The position numbers were made by a program, and so were the translations under genes. From contig NC_084795.1 in NCBI RefSeq assembly GCF_963169125.1, forward strand, positions 96,901,411-96,965,410: a DNA stretch of 64,000 nucleotides. Direction: 5' to 3'. Source of the stretch: Humulus lupulus. Its lineage: Eukaryota; Streptophyta; Magnoliopsida; Rosales; Cannabaceae. Every line of letters starts with the position of its first letter. Positions within the stretch are counted from its first letter, which is position 1. The notes under the pieces are model-generated. The model searched no databases. It saw only the letters and a list, made by a program, of their open reading frames with translations, and was not told the origin of the DNA. Positions 33,124-45,249 of this stretch are shown here, piece by piece.

Positions 33124-33846
33124 TGTTTAACCTAATTTTGACTGAATGACATGGCCGCTACAAAGAAGACACGTGGCGTTATACCACATTAAATTCCATA
33201 TGCTAGTCGGAATGAGTAGCTGCTTGAGGAGGCTATCTCAGAATATAAAAGGTTTTTTCTCAAAGAGACAATTACCTACTTGATATGGAGAAAACTAGTG
33301 CCATCTTATAAAGCTGCTCAGAGTACAAGACTTATTTGTTAAGCAGTACGCTTTACCCAAAGATCCGGGTTCCATGAGACACTATCAAATATTCCAAGAT
33401 ATTTAAATTGTATTATTCCTATATTATTTGAATATGTAACTCAATGTATTGATCCCACACCTACACGTGTAGGGCCTAGATTTGCTTGTAAGGGCCCATA
33501 GCCGATTAAGACTCTCTATAAATAAGGGGTTTATTCAATCATTAACCCTAAGTGAAAAAGAGGAGAAAAACAACTAGATATTTCTTTTGTAAGCACTCTA
33601 CGCACAAAATCCTTTGAATTGTATTCTTTCATTAGCTTAAGAAATTCAGTTGAACCCTATTTCTTATTGACCTTAAGAGTGACACTTTATCGATAAATAA
33701 AATTGCAAGTGGACGTAGGTCATTACCAACTCTTGGGGTCGAACCACCATAAAATTCTTTGTGTCGTTTACTTGATCCCAATTCATTTAATTCTTATTCT
33801 GTTGTATAAATTGACTCAGTGTCGTTAACCAAAATGGTGGTCAACA
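33124..33846 (+). repeat. E2 5' LTR
   Basis: A 723-bp LTR from TGTTTAACCTAATTTTGACT to GGTGGTCAACA. It has a TATA box at 33517-33524 and transcript-start-like sequence downstream. TTTTGGTGCTTTCGTTGAGA follows directly, in the primer-site position of this group of plant gypsy elements. Its 3' LTR partner differs by scattered changes. Confidence 0.88.
33517..33524 (+). promoter_or_regulatory. TATA box of the E2 LTR
   Basis: TATAAATA inside CTCTATAAATAAGGGG. The same context is kept in the 3' LTR at 42956-42963, which supports a conserved promoter role and the plus orientation of E2. Confidence 0.7.
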
Positions 33847-33907
33847 TTTTGGTGCTTTCGTTGAGAGTTGAACTCAAAATATTATTCTATTAGATCCACC
33901 TAAAACA

Positions 33908-34234
33908 ATGACTATCACTACTAGAAGCAAAAGTCAAGAGCCACAGGGGAGGAACCTTAACACTGCCCAACCTGACCGCCCCTCAAACAGTCAGATCCCT
34001 CCTTTGCTTCCTGCTCATCCATCTCATCATCCTAGAAACCTACCTCCACTAGCCACATTTAGGCATAAAAAAAATAAGATGCCCTCCTCAAGGCTCCACT
34101 ACCTCAACATCTTCCCCTTCAAGCTTCTCTTGCTTGACTCCAGGAGTGACAAGGACTTCTTCAGCAGTAGTAGCAAGCACCTCCTCTTCACGAGCAATGC
34201 ACTTGGTGATTTATTTGTCACAAAGATGAGTTAG
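33908..34234 (+). pseudogene. E2 gag-like N-terminal ORF, short
   Basis: The ORF starts MTITTRSKSQEPQGRN 61 bp after the LTR. That is where gag begins, and the composition (Arg, Ser, Gln, Pro) is gag-like. After about 50 residues the sequence looks random and stops at 34234, probably through a frameshift. No capsid or zinc-knuckle motif can be seen. Confidence 0.5.
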
Positions 34235-34268
34235 AATGTAGTCAAAGTTGGCCTCCTTATTGTTTTTT

Positions 34269-37018
34269 TCAGAACATGAAAAAATAATTGAAGGCAGCAC
34301 TCTTGAACTTGGTTAAGTTCGACGAGTGAAACTCCTTTTCACGCCAAAGCTCTTCCTCGATAAGCTTCTTCTCCTCTTCTGACTTAAGTTGTTGCACCTC
34401 AAATTCTTTAATAGGAATGTCGAGACTGTTCCTCTTCTCCTCAAGCTCCTCCGACCGGCGCTTGAGTTTTGCCCCTGAATCCTCGAGCACCTTGATCACT
34501 TTGCTTTTATTACCAATCTCAGTGGTTTTGCTATCGAGGTCCTTCTACAATTCCCGAGCAGCTTGAAACTAGAGAGTGTGGCTGTCCTTAAAGTGTTTCA
34601 CGGCATCTAGTAATTTTCTCAAGGCCTCCTCGAGTTTGACTACTTTGGCGTGGGTGTTGGTGAGAGTAATAAAACCCTATAGAAACAAAGCAAGATATGA
34701 TGAAGCACATGAAAGAAATTAACGAGTATAAGACTTGGAAGAAAAAATTGAGAAGAAAATAGAGAGAAACTCACTAAAAGGATTTCAGACAGTGCTCGTC
34801 CAAGGATGGGGTTGACCGACGCATTTCGATGCTTGAAGAAACCATCAACGCTCGATGAGTGTTGAACAAGGGGGGTCTGGACTTAGGAATAGATAAAGCA
34901 AGCAGTTGCCTTCAGTTTCTCCTTCACTCATTCATTCTCATCCGCGAGAGGGTCCATTCCGCGGGCAGGGGACGGAGTGTCCTGCTGCTCAAGAGCAATA
35001 GTAGGAGGAGTGTTTGACGGTTGGTAGGAAGGCACCATCAGAGGAGCAACAGAAGATCTGCAAGCAGGAGGTTCACTCATTTGCTACTTTGCTGCCGACT
35101 CTTTGCTTGAGTCTGCTCTTGGAGTCGCCTTTCTCTTGGTGCTCTTTTTGGCCGAAGCTAGAGGGGAAGCATAGAGATTGAATATCCCTGAATCAGACAT
35201 GACTGTAGTTAAAAAATTCAAGTGTATTAGATCATGGAAATACATAAATAAGCAGTATACTTGTACAAAATGTTATATGTCTCAGAAAACTTATCAAAAC
35301 AGCCTACGACCACAACATACACACAACAAAAGGGAATTCTATATTACGTGGAATCCCCTCCTTGTCGTCAAAATACACGGGCTTATTCTCCTCCACTTCC
35401 AGCAATTTCTTGCCTTTTCCTTTATGAACAAAAGATGATGAGGCTCGAGGGCGATGAGAATCACGTTGCTCCCTTATGTTGATCCTTGCTGTTCTTCTTT
35501 GAGGGACAGGGACCACCTTAGATTGGTCGGAATGCCCCAATTCTTCCTCAACTTCTTCCTTAGCAGTTCCTCCATCAACAACACCTTCTTCATTGGCATG
35601 GTGGGTATCAAGCAGACCAACTCTCCTCACATTCTCGTCGATTACAAGCAGTCTGCAATTCTTTGCTTCAAAGGGTAGCTGATCTAAGACCACTGCACAC
35701 CTGGCCATCTCCACATTAGGAATGGGTCTATCCTATGGCCCTAAAATCAAGAAAAAATGAGGGCAAATAAAGAAAGGGAAAACGAAGAATGTAACCTTGC
35801 AGAATAAAATAATTATTTGCTTATTGGAAAGCTTGATTGTCTGTGACCAGGCAGGTTGTTAGAATTTACTCCTTATTATAACTGCTCACGTTGCTCCTAA
35901 ATGTGGGCTCACTCAGGAACTCCATGGTCTTGTCCTGATGTTAGAAGTAGAAGAACCAATTACCTTTATGGCATGGATTCGATTTCAAATCAAATAAGTA
36001 ATGGACCTCATGAGGAGTAGGAGCAGCCCATCCTTGATTGTAATAAAGGATAAATAATGCTCTCAATTCTGAGAGCATTAAGTATCCATTTGGGGTTATT
36101 TGAAAAGGAGCGACGTTGAAGTAATTTGTGATGCTCTTAAAATAAAGATAGAAGGGGAGACAAGAGCCTGCCTGAATATTATATCTCAACCAGGCACTGT
36201 ACGCACCACCAGGACTATGCGCTCGCTGGTTGGGTTGAGGAAGAACTAAATCTACTCCCTAAGTCCATATCTTTGGGGATACTCCCCAAGTAAACAACTC
36301 GAGAGGGTATTGGCTGGAGCCACATACCACTTACCTACCTCCTCGAGCAGGCTTTTCTCTTTGTGGTGAGTCTAATGATATTGGTTAGCTGCTCATCATC
36401 AAAATCAATCTCATCAAGAGATACATCTTGAGGTCATGCCCGCAGTTACTCTTGCAGTTGTCGTTGTTGCTCGTGCTGTTCTCTTTCTAGCTGTTTGGGT
36501 TGTTGTTGCTGTATGGGCTGCTCAACATTTTGCCCATTGGTTGCATACCTAGGAACCTGAGGATGTGTAGCAGATTTGTGTATGGTCGTTTGCTTGATCC
36601 TAGCAATATCTGAAGAACATAAAGCAACAGTTATGGCATATTCAACAAATGAAGACCTGCTTGTTGCCCTCCCTCTGGTCAGAATTCCGACCGAGAATGG
36701 ATCAACAAAGTCAGGATGCACAATAAAAGTCCAATTATTTGGAAGAAATTTCCTTATTCCTTGTTCTAATTCCTCAATCATCCCAAAATATTCCTAATTA
36801 GGAACAAAATGAAAATCATAATGAGAGTGCTCACCAGATTCATGAGATGGTTCAAAAATATCACGATTGAGGTCAATATTTGGTCGAGTCCATTCCACTT
36901 CATCTACCATTGTCTGTAGCAGGTCCAGGTCAATAGAATAATCACTCCCCAGTGATCGTGTGCATACATCAAGTGAAAAATAGAGGGGAGATGAGCTATT
37001 TGACCAGCCTATGTGCAT
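34269..37018 (-). pseudogene. E2 antisense ORF, putative gypsy-type transposon (Transposase_28-like) protein
   Basis: Minus-strand open segments lie in order at 36794-37018, 36446-36781 (ending in a Gln-rich tract), 35941-36189, 35304-35714 and 34269-34499. The third contains LPFYLYFKSITNYFNVAPFQ and then ITPNGYLMLSELRALFILYY. This resembles the 'putative gypsy type transposon' domain often found in antisense ORFs of non-autonomous plant gypsy elements. The last segment is Glu/Lys-rich with a coiled-coil look. Stops and shifts between segments indicate decay, although some gaps could be introns. Function is unknown. Confidence 0.65.
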
Positions 37019-37669
37019 GCCTAACTAAGTTTGAGTTGTTCGAAAAACACTATTCTACTTTCAAGAAGAAACTAGTGCGGATTTGAAAAGGCAAGTAGTA
37101 CTTCTTTGAGTTTTCAAATAAACAAAAATATTCTCGAAGCCAACACCGCGATCAAGGGTAATCCAAGATCTAAGATCATTTTACTACTCCCTAAACAGAC
37201 ATTTTCCTAGAAAATCAGTTATTTTTCTACGTAAAAAATCAAGAACATATATATATGAAATCTCCAAAAGATGCATGGAAGTTATGCGACAAGTAACAAA
37301 GAGTCATGCAAATGCAAAAAATGGAGTTGGAAACTTACTGTGATGAGAATTTGGTTGAAAGACTAGGAGAAAAAGGGGATTTTCGGAAGAGGAAATGAAG
37401 AGCAAGGTCACGATTTGAGAGGGTTTTAGAGAAGAAAAAATCTTGGAAAATTTGAAAAAGTAAAGAAGGAAAGGTTATGGGAAGACCTATTTATAGGTAA
37501 CGACTCGGAAGCAAGTAGGTGACATCTTCTTAAAAAAATTCATCATGATTTTTTGAGATGATATGATGTCATGCACGTGGGTTGGTGAAAAGGTGCCTCA
37601 TTTTTCGCTGAAAAGGTGCAATGATGATAGAGTGGGAAAGTGTGATGGGCGCTTAGGAAACCCAAAAGC

Positions 37670-39968
37670 TGTAACGACCCTAAATTCGGTATTAAGGCTT
37701 AGGGCCTGAGATAGCGTGCCTGGAGGGCATAATGGAATTCTGTGTGGGTCTTTAATGGGTTTTATGCATGATTATGATTTAGTGCACGTTTTATGATTAT
37801 GTGATTAATTGTGGTGCATGATTATGTGAATTAATATGCATGTAGGCCTGATTGAGCATATTTGTAATTTGGCCATGTTGGGCATGACTATGTTGATACC
37901 TGTGATCTATGACTCGAAACGATCCTAGAACGAGCGGGTTAGCGAAAAGTCAAAGCGGGAACCTGTACCAAGCTTGGGTTAAGCCTGGGGAGTTAATCGA
38001 GAATTTGGGAATATATTTGGTGATTTATTAGGTATTGGGTAGCGAACGAGAATTATTAGGAACACTTGAGGAATTAGTGGGAATTTGGGCAATATGACTA
38101 AAATGCCCTTTATGGACATAAAGGCTTAGAATTAGTAAGAGAGGGTATTTTGGTCATTAGGCTTGCAAGAGATAAAATAAAGAAGGCCTTTATACTTAGT
38201 GGATTTAGTAGAGAAAAATTATAGGCTGAAAAGAAAGAAAGAAAGAAGAGAAAAGAAAGAGAGGGAAAGCTGAAGGGTTGGCTTTGAAGATTTTGTTTGT
38301 GGTTCTCCCACCCTTTTTCTTTGATTTTTCTTGAGGTGAAGCTCAGTGGTAAGCTAGGGTTGTGGATTTGCAAGGGATTAGCAAGATCAAATCAGAGATT
38401 TGAGGTAAGTTCTTGAGGTTTTTGGTTTTAGGGTTTTGCTGGTTTTGAACTGTGTTTTTGAGCTAAATGGATGGGGTTTTTGGGGAAAACAGGTCAAGGT
38501 TGTGAAGGTGCAAGCCAAGGAGGTCTAGGGTTCAGTTCAAGGTCGAAATTCCACCCACGGTATGATTTCTAAGACCCTATCCTTGTTGTTTGATTGATTT
38601 TTCTGGTTTTTGGGGTTCATTGGGTTAGATTTTGAGTTGTGGGTTGCTTGAGCTTGGGATTGAGTTCTTGGTGTGCTTGGGATGAGTGTGTGGTGTATAT
38701 ATGTTTGTTTTTGGGCTTGGGAAAGAGTTGGACAAGTTTGGGTTCGAAATGGGGGAAGAAAATCGCAAGATGCGATTTTTGGTTTTGGTCTGCTGCAACT
38801 AGCGCTACAGCGCTAGGCAGGGGGCGCTGTAGTGCTAGCCCCTGTCTGGTGAGGGTGGTTCTGCTTGTAGCGCTACAGCGCTACCTTTTGAGCGCTGTAG
38901 CGCTGCACTGTTCACATAGGGGATTTTTGGGCTTTTGTGAAGGGATTTTGACCTAGGGTTCGGGGCTCGATTCCGCCACTTTGTTTTGGGGATCTAGGAC
39001 TTCCCGGGGGCTCGGGATTAGTCCCGAGGCTAGGTTTTGGACTTGAGGATTGGTGATGACTTTGACTTGTGGATTTTGCTTAGGTAAGCGCTAGGGCTCG
39101 GGTAAGATCGTGCTCAAGGAGTCAGGTTGATCAAGGCTACTTAATCTAAAGGTAAGAAAACCGTAACACCCGAGTTTAGGGCATGGCCCCACTGTGTGAT
39201 TGTAGGGCATGGCCCCGAATTGTATTACGTGCAAATGCTTAACCTTAAATGAACCGTGATGTGTGTGAATGTTTATTTTGGATGTACTATATGTGTGATT
39301 ATGATGAAACGAACGGCAAAGGCCGGGTACGGCGTAGGCCGGGGCGGCCGTGGGGCCGAAAGTAACACACAACACATGGGATGCTTATATTCAGGGTGGG
39401 ACCCAAGGGATACATGAGTTATCCTCGCGGTGAGAGCCGAAACTCCAGGCTTTGGTAAGGCCTTGGGAGCGGCATGGCCGTACTTGTTTATTATGATGGT
39501 GTTCCTTTGTGTCAGTGAGTTATTGCCAGCTATTTGTTTTGCTTATGTTATGTACTATTTGGGTTTTCTTGCTGGGCTTCGGCTCACGGGTGCTCCGTGT
39601 GGCAGGTAAAAGCAAGGAGTCAGTCGACCGGCCATGAGTATGGAGAGCGTGGGGGCGGCGCGTACATGTTCGGCCTGCCCGACTGCTGTGGTTGGGGGCA
39701 TTTTGTATATGGCTGTATTAAATCATTTTTTTGATAACTGATCAAGTGTAAATCTATTTTTGAGTTGTAAATATTTTGTAAACCTTATTTTGGGATCCCA
39801 GATGTTTTATATTTAACATTTTAATGAAGTTAAACATTTTCAAAGAGTACAGCCTTAAACTCTGATTTATCCATACTTTTGGTTTTAGAAACCACTTAGA
39901 GTCAGTCAAAAGCACGATTTCTAATTTAAACTCACTAAGTAACGGCTCTAAGGTAGTAGGGCATTACA
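37670..39968 (+). mobile_element. Solo LTR, 2299 bp, target duplication AAAGC
   Basis: It begins TGTAACGACCCTAAATTCGG and ends GTAGGGCATTACA. It is flanked by perfect AAAGC at 37665-37669 and 39969-39973, inside E2. The TGTAACGACCC start marks plus orientation. It is of the same family as the minus-oriented LTR at 40193-42607, sharing the AGCGCTACAGCGCT and GGGCTCGGGATTAGTCCCGA blocks. No internal region remains. Confidence 0.93.
38790..38910. repeat. Cluster of AGCGCTGTAGCGCT palindromic units
   Basis: AGCGCTACAGCGCT and variants (38801-38906) form several short perfect or near-perfect palindromes. The same motif recurs in the related LTR at about 41255-41370. They could fold as hairpins in the LTR transcript. 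Confidence 0.7.
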
Positions 39969-40127
39969 AAAGCTGCCAGTTGCATATTAGAGGAGGTGTG
40001 GACATTACATATAAAAGCAAAGCTATGAGCTATAAAGTGATAAAAAGAAGGTGAATAGCTGCCTACCTGATCGAAGATTGGAAGTTTATCTAGTGCTTGT
40101 CGCCCTAGGATAAACTTGGGGGGAAAA

Positions 40128-40137
40128 TGTTTACCCA
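40128..40137 (+). other. E2 polypurine tract
   Basis: GGGGGGAAAA lies directly before the TGTTTACCC start of the 3' LTR. This is the plus-strand priming site, and it fixes the LTR boundary. Confidence 0.8.
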
Positions 40138-43100
40138 CTTTTGACTGGATGACGTGGTTGCTACAAAGAAGACACGTGGCATCGTACCACATTGTAACGC
40201 CCTAGGTAGCCAAGACCGTTACACTGTGTGTTTATAAAGGTGCAAGACTTGCTAATCAAGTCATTTAATTATAAACGTGTTACTGAAACTATAATTGAAC
40301 TAGGGTTAAATGAATTTGGTCATAAAAGATGCATTTCATTTAGATAAACATTTCATACATGGGATCCCAAAAGAAATAGAATTTAAAAGATAGTTTACAA
40401 AAAAATTCCAGGTTATAAACAAGTATTGGCCACTCTAAGGGCAAATCAGACATTTAGGCTTCTCCCAACCTGTACCACTCCTCGGCCGTGGCGGCCGATC
40501 AGCTGACTATGTACATTCGCCTTGATGCTCTCCAACTCAGGATTTGTCCACCTTTCCTAGCAAGAAAGCCATATTACAGAGTATAAACGACAAACAATAG
40601 TTAGATATTTCATAAACCATCAATCAAATATACAATAGGTTACATTGCCCACATAAGCAGTGATGTCAATCTATAAGACAATAAACAATTATTTAGATAA
40701 CCACCTCATCACAATCATCAGTTTAAACAATAATAAACACATCACACCAAAACCTAGGGTCAGCGCCCTTAGACTGCACCCTCTGATTATCCCATTGACT
40801 CCGACTCACTTAGGCCGAGCTCAGTGATTATGTACTTAACCTCAGCTACCAATGGTCAAGCCACTTCCTATGTGGAAATATTGATTCCGACACTCTTAGG
40901 CCGTTTATCACATGTCCCCATGGCATAATACCATCTCATGACATCACATATAAATATACGGAACTCTTAGTCCCAACACAAACACATAATCGGGTGCAGT
41001 TTCTTACCTTTGATTCCGAGTGCTCTAGTTAAAAGAAACGATCCTTGAGCACGATCCCGACCGAGCCCTAGCGTACACATAGTAAAAAATGTAACATAGA
41101 ATCCTCATTAACATTCAATTTCGTAACCTAACCTCGGGACCAATCCCGAGCCCTCGGGAAGCCCTAATTCCACCAAACGGGGTGGTGGAATCAAACCCTG
41201 AGCCCTTGGGCAAAAACCTTAAGAAAATACCCAAAAACCCATTTCTGAAGGCAGGATAACGCTATAGTGGCACAAGGTGGGGGCTGCAGCGCTACAAGCA
41301 GAGGAAAAATCCCCCAGAAAACCGTGACATAGCGCTGTAGCGCTCTACTGCTAGCGCTACAATGCTACAGACAGCACCTTCAGCACTCTGAGTTTCTCCT
41401 TCGAATTTCCCCGAGCCAAACCTCCATAAATCCCTTCCAAACCTCAACCACACTTCAATTTAAGCCTACCCTCCACTACATCTCATCCAACATGACCCTA
41501 TAACACCAAACTTGGTCACATGCACCATCAATCACAGAAAAACCAAGATTGAGTTTGAAGCTAAAAAACTCAACAGAAGAACTAGAACAGCCCAGAAACT
41601 CAAATGACCAAGTCCATAATTGTTACCTTTAATGGAGAATTCGACCCTAGGTTTCCCTTAGTGCCCTTCCATCCTTTAGCTCCTCAATTCCCAAAGCTGA
41701 ATTCCCTTAATTTCCATCCAAAGTTTAAGTTTAGAAATCAATTCCAACAAAACTCAAAAACTCAAGAACAACCTTTAAACTTTACGTTAATTGAGTGGCT
41801 AATTCCTGCTAAATCCTCTAGCTTTATCAAGGACCCTAGCCCTAAGTTCCAGCCTAAGATTCCTCTAAGTTACAACCTCAAAAATCTTCAAGGAGAGTGA
41901 GAGAACATGTGATCGATAGGGAGAGGGAAAAAGAGTCTCTGTTTTTCTTCTTTCTTTCTTCCTTTTCCTTCCTTCAGCCTTTACTACTTTCTAAAAATTC
42001 CACTAAGTCTTTAAAAGCAGAATATCACTTATCTTCTTTTAGCCACCTAAAAGACCACCCTCCCATTAAAACCTAAGCCTTAAAACATTCTAAGGGCATT
42101 TCGGTCATTTGTTCCCAATTCCCGCTAATTCCTCGAGTGTCCTTAATAATTACTGCTTTAACCCCGCCACCTAATTAATCGCCAATTATTTTCCGCAATG
42201 TCAAAAAGTCTCCAATATATTTCCCCAATTCCCATAAATATCCCCAGGCTCCCCTAAGCCGGGTATAAATCCCCATCGTGACTTTTTCGCTAAACCGCTC
42301 ACTAGGATCGCCTCGAGCCACAAGCTGCAAATATATCCACATAATAATGTGGTCTCAACAATTTATCACAAATAATTACATTTGTGCCACCAATGGGCCA
42401 AAATTACGAATATGCCATGTTAATCTAATCAGGGCCTACATGCACACTAATACTCATAATCATGCATCTCATATATCCAAATAATCATATAAGCATGCTT
42501 ATCACATAATCATGCATTAATCATTTAAATCACACATAATCCAGTTATGCCGTCCCGACACACTAATCAAGGCCCTTAAGCCTTATTAGTAATTTTGGGT
42601 CGTTACACACATTAAATTTAGAATGCTAGTCGAAATGAGTAGATGCTCGAGGAGGCTATGTTAGAATATAAAGGGTTGTTTTGCAAAGAGCCAATAACCT
42701 ACTCGATGATTGACCAGACTAGGGCCATCTTATGAAGCTGCTCGGAGTACAAGACTTGTTTGTTAAGCAATACACTTTACCCAAAGATCCGGGTTTCACG
42801 AGACAGTATAAAATATTCCAAGAAATTTATGAAATTGATATTTAAATTGTATTATTCCTATATTATTTGAATATGTAGCTTAATGTACTAATCCCACACC
42901 TACACGTGTAGGGCCTAGATTTGCTTGTAAGGGCCCATAACCCATTGAGAATCTCTATAAATAAGGGGTTTATTCAATCATTACCCCTAAGTGAAAAAGA
43001 GGAGAAAAAGAGCTAGATATTTCTTTTGTAAGCACTCTACGTACAAAAGCCTTCAAATTGTATTTTTTTGTCAGCTTAAGAAACTCACTTAAACCTTGTT

Positions 43101-43270
43101 TTTTCTTAAACTTAAGAGTGATGCTTTTCCGATAATAAAAGTGCAAGTGGACGTAGGTCATTACCAACCACTATAAAATTATTTGTGTCGTTTACTTGAT
43201 CTCAATTCGTTTAATTCTTATTCCGTCATATAAATTGACTCAGTGTCACTGACCAAAACACTGGTCAACA
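40138..43270 (+). repeat. E2 3' LTR, split by a nested solo LTR
   Basis: The segments 40138-40192 and 42613-43270 match the 5' LTR in order. They are separated by the inserted LTR 40193-42607 and its duplicated CACAT. The LTR ends at CTGGTCAACA (43270) and is followed by TCCTT, the right copy of the E2 target duplication. Confidence 0.87.
40193..42607 (-). mobile_element. Solo LTR, 2415 bp, target duplication CACAT
   Basis: On the plus strand it runs from TGTAACGCCCTAGGTAGCC to TGGGTCGTTACA, so on the minus strand it starts TGTAACGACCC. It is flanked by perfect CACAT at 40188-40192 and 42608-42612. It lies within the E2 3' LTR, in opposite orientation to its relative at 37670-39968. The open frame at 41604-41900 has no domain and is not considered a gene. 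Confidence 0.93.
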
Positions 43271-43275
43271 TCCTT

Positions 43276-44514
43276 GCAAACTGTTTAAAGATAGTTTTAG
43301 TACTGTTACCAACATGAGACATTATGTCATGAACTAGGTGGTTACAATCAGCTTCCATAGTAGTTGAGGGTAGAGAGTGCCCATCATACCTCATAGAGTT
43401 ATACATACTAGAATATGATGTTATACTTGGCATGGACTGGTTAGCCAAATATGGAGCAATGATAGACTTTAAGAGAAATACAGTAGAGTTCAGACCTGAG
43501 GAAGGATAACTCTTTTCTTTAAAGGAAAAAGTGATGGGATTTCGCACACCTATCATATACGCATTAGAATCTCGGAACATGATGCAACATGGGTGTTCAG
43601 CATATTTGGCAAATGTCATGGATAAGTCTAGAGAGATTGAGCTAAAACCTGAGAATGTTCACATTGTTTGTGAGTTTCTAGAGGTGTTTCCCGAGGACTT
43701 ACCAGGTTTACCCCCACATAGAGAAATCAAATTTGTGATCGAAATTGCACAAAAAACAACACCAATATCCAAAGCACCCTACCAAATAGCACCTGTAGAG
43801 TTAAAGGAACTCAAAACCTAGCTACAGTAATTGTTGGACAAGGGATTCATACGACCTAGTCATTCGCCATGGGGAGCACCAATTTTGTTTGTGAAGAAGA
43901 AAGACAGAAGCATGAGAATGTGCATCGATTACCGAGAACTCAATAAGGTCACGATTAAGAACAAATATCCTCTGCCTAGGATAGATGACCTCTTTGATCA
44001 ACTGTAAGGGGAAGCAATTTTCTCAAAGGTTGATCTGCGATCCGGGTACCATCGACTAAAAATGAAGGAAGGAGATATTCCTAAAACAACATTCAGAACC
44101 TGCTACAGGCACTATGAGTTCTTAGAGATGTCTTTTGGACTCACTAATTCCCCAGCGACATTCATGGACATGATGAACAGGGTGCTTGAGGACTACTTGG
44201 ATAAATTCATAGTGGTGTTTATAGATCATATCCTTATCTACTCAAAGACCAAGGAGGAACACCTAAGGTTGACGTTCAATACACTAATAGAGCACAAACT
44301 TTATGCTAAATTCTCTAAGTGTGAATTTTGGATGGAACAAGTGAATTTCCTAGGGAATATAGTGTCTAAGAATGGAATACCGGTAGTTCTAGCAAAGATC
44401 GAGGCCATTAGAGATTGGCCCCAACCCAAGAATGCCTTAGAGGTTCGAAGCTTCTTAGGGTTAGCAGGTTACTACTGGAAGTTCGTTGAGGGTTTCTTTA
44501 AATTGTTTGAATGA
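43276..44514 (+). pseudogene. G1 protease end and reverse transcriptase, truncated
   Basis: After E2 the protease resumes, with YDVILGMDWLAKYGAMIDF at about 43411-43470. The spacer FPEDLPGLPPHREIKF and the RT core follow: [20 protein letters not shown] (about 43890), then [10 protein letters not shown] and the palm motif [10 protein letters not shown]. Here the catalytic FxDD reads FIDH, so the enzyme would be dead. Stops occur at 43819-43821, at about 43829, and at 44005 within DDLFDQL*. The frame ends after [13 protein letters not shown], where the sequence passes straight into LTR. RNase H and integrase are deleted. Confidence 0.9.
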
Positions 44515-45206
44515 TTTGGTTGAAATTATGTGAATTAAAATTGTTAAATGTTTTATTTAATTATTTTATTTTGCGAGTTCTAGAGATTTGATTATGTGCA
44601 AGGAGGGACATGCTTAGTAGTGATGGACTAGATCAGTTGTGTGTGTTCATGTGCATGGTATGCATGGTGAACATGCATTAGTTTCCATGCATAGAGTTTA
44701 TTTTCCTAGTGAATAATTGTTTATTTTTTAATTTAATTGATTTAGAAGAAAGGGAAATCATTGGGAAATAAATTGGAAGAGGGAATAAAGTAGTGGCGTG
44801 TGAAGGAGAGGGAAAGGGAGAGATTTTTTTCCCATTAAGTTTTAAAATTTAAATAAATTAAATTAGATGTCTTTTAGCTATTTTGTATAAGGAAAATTAC
44901 TATGTAATTATGAGGTTATTTTGTTTGGTTGTCTTTGATATTGTGAGTAAATGAAAATGTGGAAAAAAGAAAGGAGATTGAAGGAGAGTGGACGGCAGCC
45001 ACTAAGGGGAAAGGAAATTAATTTTTCCTAATTATTCTATCTATTTCTCTTGATTGGTCTAAGGTCTTCATTGCCTTTATTTGGGAGACGAGATTAAGGG
45101 GAAAGGGATTTGATTAATTTCCCTTTTCATTAGCACTGGTAATAAGACCTTATGGTAAATAAAATAGGGAACAGTGAGTATTGGAAACGCATTATGGCTG
45201 GCGTGT

Positions 45207-45249
<43 letters not shown>

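Larger units (their letters stand above)
33124..43270 (+). mobile_element. LTR retrotransposon E2, nested in G1 protease
   Basis: It is bounded by two matching LTRs (33124-33846, and 40138-43270 once the nested LTR is removed). The flanks are GCCTT and TCCTT, a 5-bp target duplication with one later substitution. Joining the flanks restores a continuous protease reading across the break. The internal region, about 4 kb after removing a solo LTR, has a gag-like start, an antisense ORF set and no RT or integrase, so the element is non-autonomous. A PPT precedes the 3' LTR. Confidence 0.88.

Noticed and set aside
35178..35714. Plus-strand ORFs in E2
   Set aside because: They overlap the longer minus-strand frame and show no family features.
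41604..41900. A 98-aa ORF in the solo LTR
   Set aside because: It lies inside an LTR and has no domain. Its Phe/Pro/Asn-rich composition reflects the LTR sequence.
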